Below are positions 60,426-64,000 of a stretch of 64,000 nt of DNA, one piece after another. The position numbers were made by a program, and so were the translations under genes. Numbering within the stretch: position 1 is the first letter of the stretch; the number at the start of each line of letters is the position of its first letter. Source of the DNA: Candidatus Thiothrix putei (GTDB taxonomy: Bacteria > Pseudomonadota > Gammaproteobacteria > Thiotrichales > Thiotrichaceae); NCBI GenBank assembly GCA_029972225.1, contig CP124756.1, positions 1,284,001 through 1,348,000 on the forward strand, written 5' to 3'. The notes under the pieces are model-generated. The model saw only the letters and a list, made by a program, of their open reading frames with translations. It had not been told where the DNA came from and did not search any database.

Positions 60426-60788
60426 ATGGCAACCATGGAAATGACCGCACAAGATTTTGAAGAGACTATCACTACCAATGACATCGTGATCATTGACTTT
60501 TGGGCGCCTTGGTGCGGGCCGTGCCGTTCGTTTGCACCCATTTTTGAAAAGGTTTCTGACAACCACACTGACATCGTGTTTGCTAAGGTGAATACAGAGG
60601 AAGAGCAAGAGTTGGCAGGGCATTTCCAGATTCGTTCCATCCCGACGTTGATGATTTTTCGTGAACAGGTGATCTTGTTTGCTGAGGCGGGTATGTTGAG
60701 CGAGCCGCAGTTGGAACAAGTGATTGCGAAGGTTCGTGAGCTGGATATGGCTAAGGTTCATGCCGATATTGCGGCACAGCAGCAATAA
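60426..60788 (+). CDS. Thioredoxin
   Basis: A 120-residue thioredoxin fold with the active site FWAPWCGPCRSF (Cys near 35 and 38) and the cis-Pro in IRSIPTLMIF. The Ala/Gln-rich C-terminal tail is slightly longer than TrxA. It may be a second, specialised thioredoxin, and it lies 34 bases after ubiX with AGGAGC before the ATG. Confidence 0.93.
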   Translation: MATMEMTAQDFEETITTNDIVIIDFWAPWCGPCRSFAPIFEKVSDNHTDIVFAKVNTEEEQELAGHFQIRSIPTLMIFREQVILFAEAGMLSEPQLEQVIAKVRELDMAKVHADIAAQQQ

Positions 60789-60851
60789 TCATGCTGGTGT
60801 AGAGACGCAAAATGTTGCGTCTCTACCAGAATCTGTCGCTTAGGTTGTATG

Positions 60852-61460
60852 CTAAAAACCCCATAGCGCGAAAAAGCTGACAAAGCCGATAGCCAAAATA
60901 CTGTAAAATTCAATGGCACGTCCCCTGCCTACTGGCATCAAAGCGGAGCGCATCCCTGTTTTCGTTTCTACGAACCGTGCATTATCGAGATCGTCCAACA
61001 ATAAATGCAGCAAATAACTGGTGCTGGAAGCTAAAAAGGCGGGTAATGCTGCCGCTGCGCCAACGGTTAAATAAGCAACCCATGCTACACCTAACGATAA
61101 GCACACTGCTGCGATGACTGAATGGGTATGCCCACCACGCTTCATGATTTGGCTTAACACTTCCCAAAAGTGTGAAACCATGAATAAAGCAATCGGTATG
61201 GCAATTAATAAATCGGCTGGTCGGTAGAAAAACTGGATGCTAGGCACAATGACGGCAGCGACTTGGCTAAGGCGTTGCACGACTCGGAAACTGCTGGAGT
61301 GAATATCATCAATATCTGCCAACAAGCCACCAACATAGCCGCTCAGAGCAGTGACACCGATGATTTCCCAGCCTAATTCTGGTGCGATAATGGAAGACAC
61401 TGCGGCAGATCCTACGCCAGTCGCGACTGCTGCCAGATGGTATGTACTGCATTCTGCCAT
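60852..61460 (-). CDS. YdjM-like membrane metal-dependent hydrolase (DUF457)
   Basis: A 202-residue membrane protein with about five helices. GGLLADIDD, GGHTHS and SYLLHLLLDD hold the His/Asp metal ligands of the YdjM family. The substrate is unknown; E. coli YdjM is SOS-regulated. Single gene on the minus strand, convergent with the thioredoxin gene. I do not see a LexA box upstream. Confidence 0.8.
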   Translation of the reverse strand: MAECSTYHLAAVATGVGSAAVSSIIAPELGWEIIGVTALSGYVGGLLADIDDIHSSSFRVVQRLSQVAAVIVPSIQFFYRPADLLIAIPIALFMVSHFWEVLSQIMKRGGHTHSVIAAVCLSLGVAWVAYLTVGAAAALPAFLASSTSYLLHLLLDDLDNARFVETKTGMRSALMPVGRGRAIEFYSILAIGFVSFFALWGF

Positions 61461-61597
61461 GGTACTTGCCCCTAATGAATCGTGTTATTACTTTATTGCC
61501 CGTTGTTTCATGCCTCTGCCCACAGGCTGAAACTTCTTCTATTTAGAAAGATTTGCTCGGATAAGTTCCTGTTACTTAGCTTGGTCAAGCCAAGTTT

Positions 61598-61689
61598 AAA
61601 AAACGAGGGAGGGGTGCTCCCTCATACGGGCTTTTGCGTCGATTTGACTCAATTGTTTTTTATGATAAGTATGAGCAATCTTATATCAA
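61598..61689 (-). ncRNA. Candidate small RNA with its own promoter and terminator
   Basis: On the minus strand, TTGATA (plus 61684-61689), a 16-base spacer and TATCAT (61662-61667) form a sigma-70-like promoter. About 32 bases after the expected start near 61655 is a perfect 7-bp stem GAGGGAG / CTCCCTC (61605-61623) with a T6 tail (61598-61603). A transcript of about 58 bases would result, with no protein frame. The rest of 61461-61765 holds leader for aroC and the hydrolase gene. The hairpin may only protect the neighbour from antisense reading. Confidence 0.4.
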
Positions 61690-61765
61690 TAAAGCTGAAT
61701 GGGAGATAAATAAGCAAGACGAAAAGGGCTGCACGGGTTTTTGAATAGCTGTTACAATCACCCCC

Positions 61766-62863
61766 ATGTCAGGAAATACCTTTGGAAAACTATTTTCCGT
61801 GACCTCCTTCGGCGAGAGTCATGGGCCCGCAATCGGTTGCATCGTGGATGGCTGCCCGCCCGGACTCGTCCTCACCGAAGCCGATATTCAAATTGACCTT
61901 GATCGGCGCAAGCCGGGGCAAAGTCGCCACACCACCCAGCGGCGTGAAGCCGACGCGGTGCAAATCCTTTCCGGTGTATTCGAGGGTAAAACCACGGGTA
62001 CGACGATTGCGCTGCTCATCCAGAATACGGATCAGCGTTCTAAGGATTACGGCGACATTATGGATCGTTTCCGCCCCGGTCATGCCGATTACACGTATTA
62101 CAAAAAATACGGCTTCCGCGATTACCGTGGGGGCGGGCGTTCGTCTGCCCGCGAAACCGCAATGCGGGTTGCGGCGGGGTCGATTGCCAAGAAGTGGTTG
62201 TTGGAACGTTACGGCGTGGTGATTCGCGGCTATCTGTCGCAACTCGGCCCCATCGTTGCAGAAGCCTTAGATTGGGACGAAATCGCCAATAACCCCTTCT
62301 TCTGCCCCGATGCCAGCAAAGTGCAGCCGATGGAAGATTACATGGATGCCTTGCGCAAAGAAGGCAATTCCGTCGGTGCGAAAATCACCACGGTAGCCTC
62401 TAATGTGCCACCCGGTTGGGGTGAACCGATTTTCGACCGGTTGGATGCGGACATTGCGCACGCAATGATGTCGATCAATGCGGCGAAGGGTGTGGAAATC
62501 GGTGCGGGTTTCGACTGCGTGGCGCAAAAAGGCACAGAGCACCGCGATGAAATCACCCTGCAAGGCTTCCTAAGCAACCATTCTGGGGGCGTATTGGGGG
62601 GTATTTCATCGGGTCAGGAAATCATTGTGCATACTGCGTTCAAGCCCACCTCCAGTATGCGCTTGCCGGGGCGTACTGTGAATCTGTCCGGTGATGCGGT
62701 AGAAGTGATTACCAAAGGGCGGCATGACCCGTGCGTTGGGATTCGTGCTACGCCGATTTGCGAGGCAATGCTCGCAATTACGTTGATGGATCATGCGTTG
62801 CGGCATCGCGGGCAGAATGCGGATGTGACGACCGAATTACCGGATATTCCAGCTTCAGCATGA
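61766..62863 (+). CDS. aroC: Chorismate synthase
   Basis: The last step of the shikimate pathway, using reduced FMN. 365 residues. [20 protein letters not shown] is the family start (FGESHG), and GGRSSARET near 122-131 and the C-terminal [12 protein letters not shown] are intact. It overlaps the MFS gene by 4 bases. Confidence 0.98.
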   Translation: MSGNTFGKLFSVTSFGESHGPAIGCIVDGCPPGLVLTEADIQIDLDRRKPGQSRHTTQRREADAVQILSGVFEGKTTGTTIALLIQNTDQRSKDYGDIMDRFRPGHADYTYYKKYGFRDYRGGGRSSARETAMRVAAGSIAKKWLLERYGVVIRGYLSQLGPIVAEALDWDEIANNPFFCPDASKVQPMEDYMDALRKEGNSVGAKITTVASNVPPGWGEPIFDRLDADIAHAMMSINAAKGVEIGAGFDCVAQKGTEHRDEITLQGFLSNHSGGVLGGISSGQEIIVHTAFKPTSSMRLPGRTVNLSGDAVEVITKGRHDPCVGIRATPICEAMLAITLMDHALRHRGQNADVTTELPDIPASA

Positions 62864-64000
62864 AGAACCCCTCCCCCGGAGTAAAGCCGCCTTATGGGCG
62901 GCTTTCGGCTTTCTACTTCGCCTATTTTGCGGCACTCGGTGTGTTTGTGCCGTATTGGACAGTGTATCTGAAAAACATTGCCGGATTTTCACCGGCACAA
63001 ATCGGTGAATTAATGGCGGTGTTTATGGCAACCAAGATTGTCGCACCGTTCATTTGGGGCTGGTTGGCGGATCATACTGGAGAGCGCTTGCGTATTATTC
63101 GTATTGCTACTTTACTCTCAGTTGTGTGTTTTACCGGTGTGTATTGGCAACATAGCTTTGGGTGGATGGCGGTTGTTATGGCGGGGTTTGGGTTTTTCTG
63201 GAACGCTTCGTTGCCACAATTTGAGGCATTGACTCTGAACCATTTGGGTAGTCTCATTGGACGTTATAGCCGCATTCGCTTGTGGGGGTCGGTAGGGTTC
63301 ATTGTGACGGTAGCGACTTTGCCAGCGGTGTTGGAACGCTATGGCGTGGCAGTGGTGATGGATGCCTTGTTGTTGCTGTTTGTGGGGATCTGGTTGTCAA
63401 CAGGGTTGGTGCAAGATAAGCCTCATGCTGCGCAAAGCATTGCAACCAGTCGTTTGCGTGAAGTGTTGCGTCATCCTGCCGTGTGGGTGTTGTTGTTAGC
63501 GTGTGCGTTGCAACAGGCGAGTCACGGTGCTTATTACACCTTTTTTAGTATTTATTTGGAAGATCACGGCTATTCACGTCAGGTGACTGGGTGGATGTGG
63601 GCGTTGGGCGTGATGGCTGAAGTGGGCTTGTTTGTGGTGATGCATCGCTTGATTGGGCGGTTTGGGGCGGCGCATTTGTTTGTTTGGGCATTATTGTTAA
63701 CCGCTTTACGCTGGGTGGTGTTGGGGACTTGGGCAGATAATGGGGTGGTATTGATGGTGTCGCAATTATTTCATGCGGCTACTTACGGTTTATTTCATGC
63801 TTCAGCGATTCATTTGATACACCACCAATTTCCGGGAAAATTACAAGGCAGGGGACAAGCCTTATATTCCGGCTTAAGTTATGGTGTTGGCGGTGCATTG
63901 GGGAGTTTATTCAGTGGCTATGCTTGGGAATATTGGGGGGCTGTGAATACCTTTTATGCCGCTGCGGCGCTTGCTGCTGGCGCTTGGTTGTTGGCGCTGA
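62860..64000 (+). CDS. MFS transporter, HcaT-like, cut by window end
   Basis: An open frame from ATG 62860 to the window edge (about 380 residues without a stop). It starts [20 protein letters not shown] and continues with about ten or more hydrophobic helices, including [20 protein letters not shown] and [12 protein letters not shown]. This is the MFS_1-like branch that includes 3-phenylpropionate permease; the substrate is not predictable. It shares an ATGA overlap with aroC. The stop lies beyond the window. Confidence 0.88.
   Translation, partial: MKNPSPGVKPPYGRLSAFYFAYFAALGVFVPYWTVYLKNIAGFSPAQIGELMAVFMATKIVAPFIWGWLADHTGERLRIIRIATLLSVVCFTGVYWQHSFGWMAVVMAGFGFFWNASLPQFEALTLNHLGSLIGRYSRIRLWGSVGFIVTVATLPAVLERYGVAVVMDALLLLFVGIWLSTGLVQDKPHAAQSIATSRLREVLRHPAVWVLLLACALQQASHGAYYTFFSIYLEDHGYSRQVTGWMWALGVMAEVGLFVVMHRLIGRFGAAHLFVWALLLTALRWVVLGTWADNGVVLMVSQLFHAATYGLFHASAIHLIHHQFPGKLQGRGQALYSGLSYGVGGALGSLFSGYAWEYWGAVNTFYAAAALAAGAWLLAL

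Overview
The window is gammaproteobacterial chromosome. Its core is a complete division and cell-wall (dcw) cluster, mraZ-rsmH-ftsL-ftsI-murE-murF-mraY-murD-ftsW-murG-murC-ddl-ftsQ-ftsA-ftsZ-lpxC, followed by dciA, an M23 peptidase, secA, argJ and a Nudix/ThiE-like fusion. I know this order from Pseudomonas and relatives. Codon use and the mixed company (mrr, a GGDEF-EAL protein, mpl-ubiX, many small secreted proteins) fit a Thiothrix-like member of Thiotrichales, but that placement is inference and not proven by any one gene.

Layout. (1) 1-9.2 kb is accessory and disturbed. A 236-bp exact copy of an internal purL segment lies at the window edge. An AT-rich membrane sulfatase-family gene and a regulator remnant follow, then full-length purL, a GNAT gene, a PIN/ribbon-helix-helix pair in reversed order, a second remnant of the same regulator family, and a secreted protein divergent from an XRE regulator with two matched operators. 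(2) 9.2-18.8 kb carries clpB behind a heat-shock promoter, an Mrr-type nuclease, a GlsB-like membrane protein, a phytase-like esterase with an HtrA protease, thiC behind a TPP riboswitch, a universal stress protein and two small membrane proteins. (3) 18.8-43.8 kb holds rnpB, then the dcw cluster from a near-consensus promoter with MraZ boxes, then lpxC to the Nudix fusion. (4) 43.8-50.8 kb has YdcH, a degenerate DEAD-box protein, radA, a CNNM/CorC-type transporter and a CcsA-like protein on the minus strand, divergent from ffh. (5) 51-54.4 kb holds two tandem paralogous small lipoproteins, one with a His/Cys-rich insert, and two exported papain-fold-like proteins. (6) 54.4-64 kb has rpsP-rimM-trmD-rplS, a GGDEF-EAL protein, mpl, ubiX, a thioredoxin, a YdjM-like membrane hydrolase, a possible small RNA, aroC and the start of an MFS transporter that runs off the window.

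How the genes work together. The dcw genes make lipid II (murC-F, ddl, mraY, murG) and build the divisome (ftsZ, A, Q, L, I, W). mpl recycles murein peptide into the same pathway. rpsP-rimM-trmD-rplS and ffh/secA serve translation and protein export. I see no CRISPR array, tRNA, rRNA operon, intact transposase or integrase. The least explained parts are the purL duplication with its low-GC passenger, the degenerate helicase, the paired lipoproteins with palindromes between them, and the possible orphan small RNA upstream of aroC.
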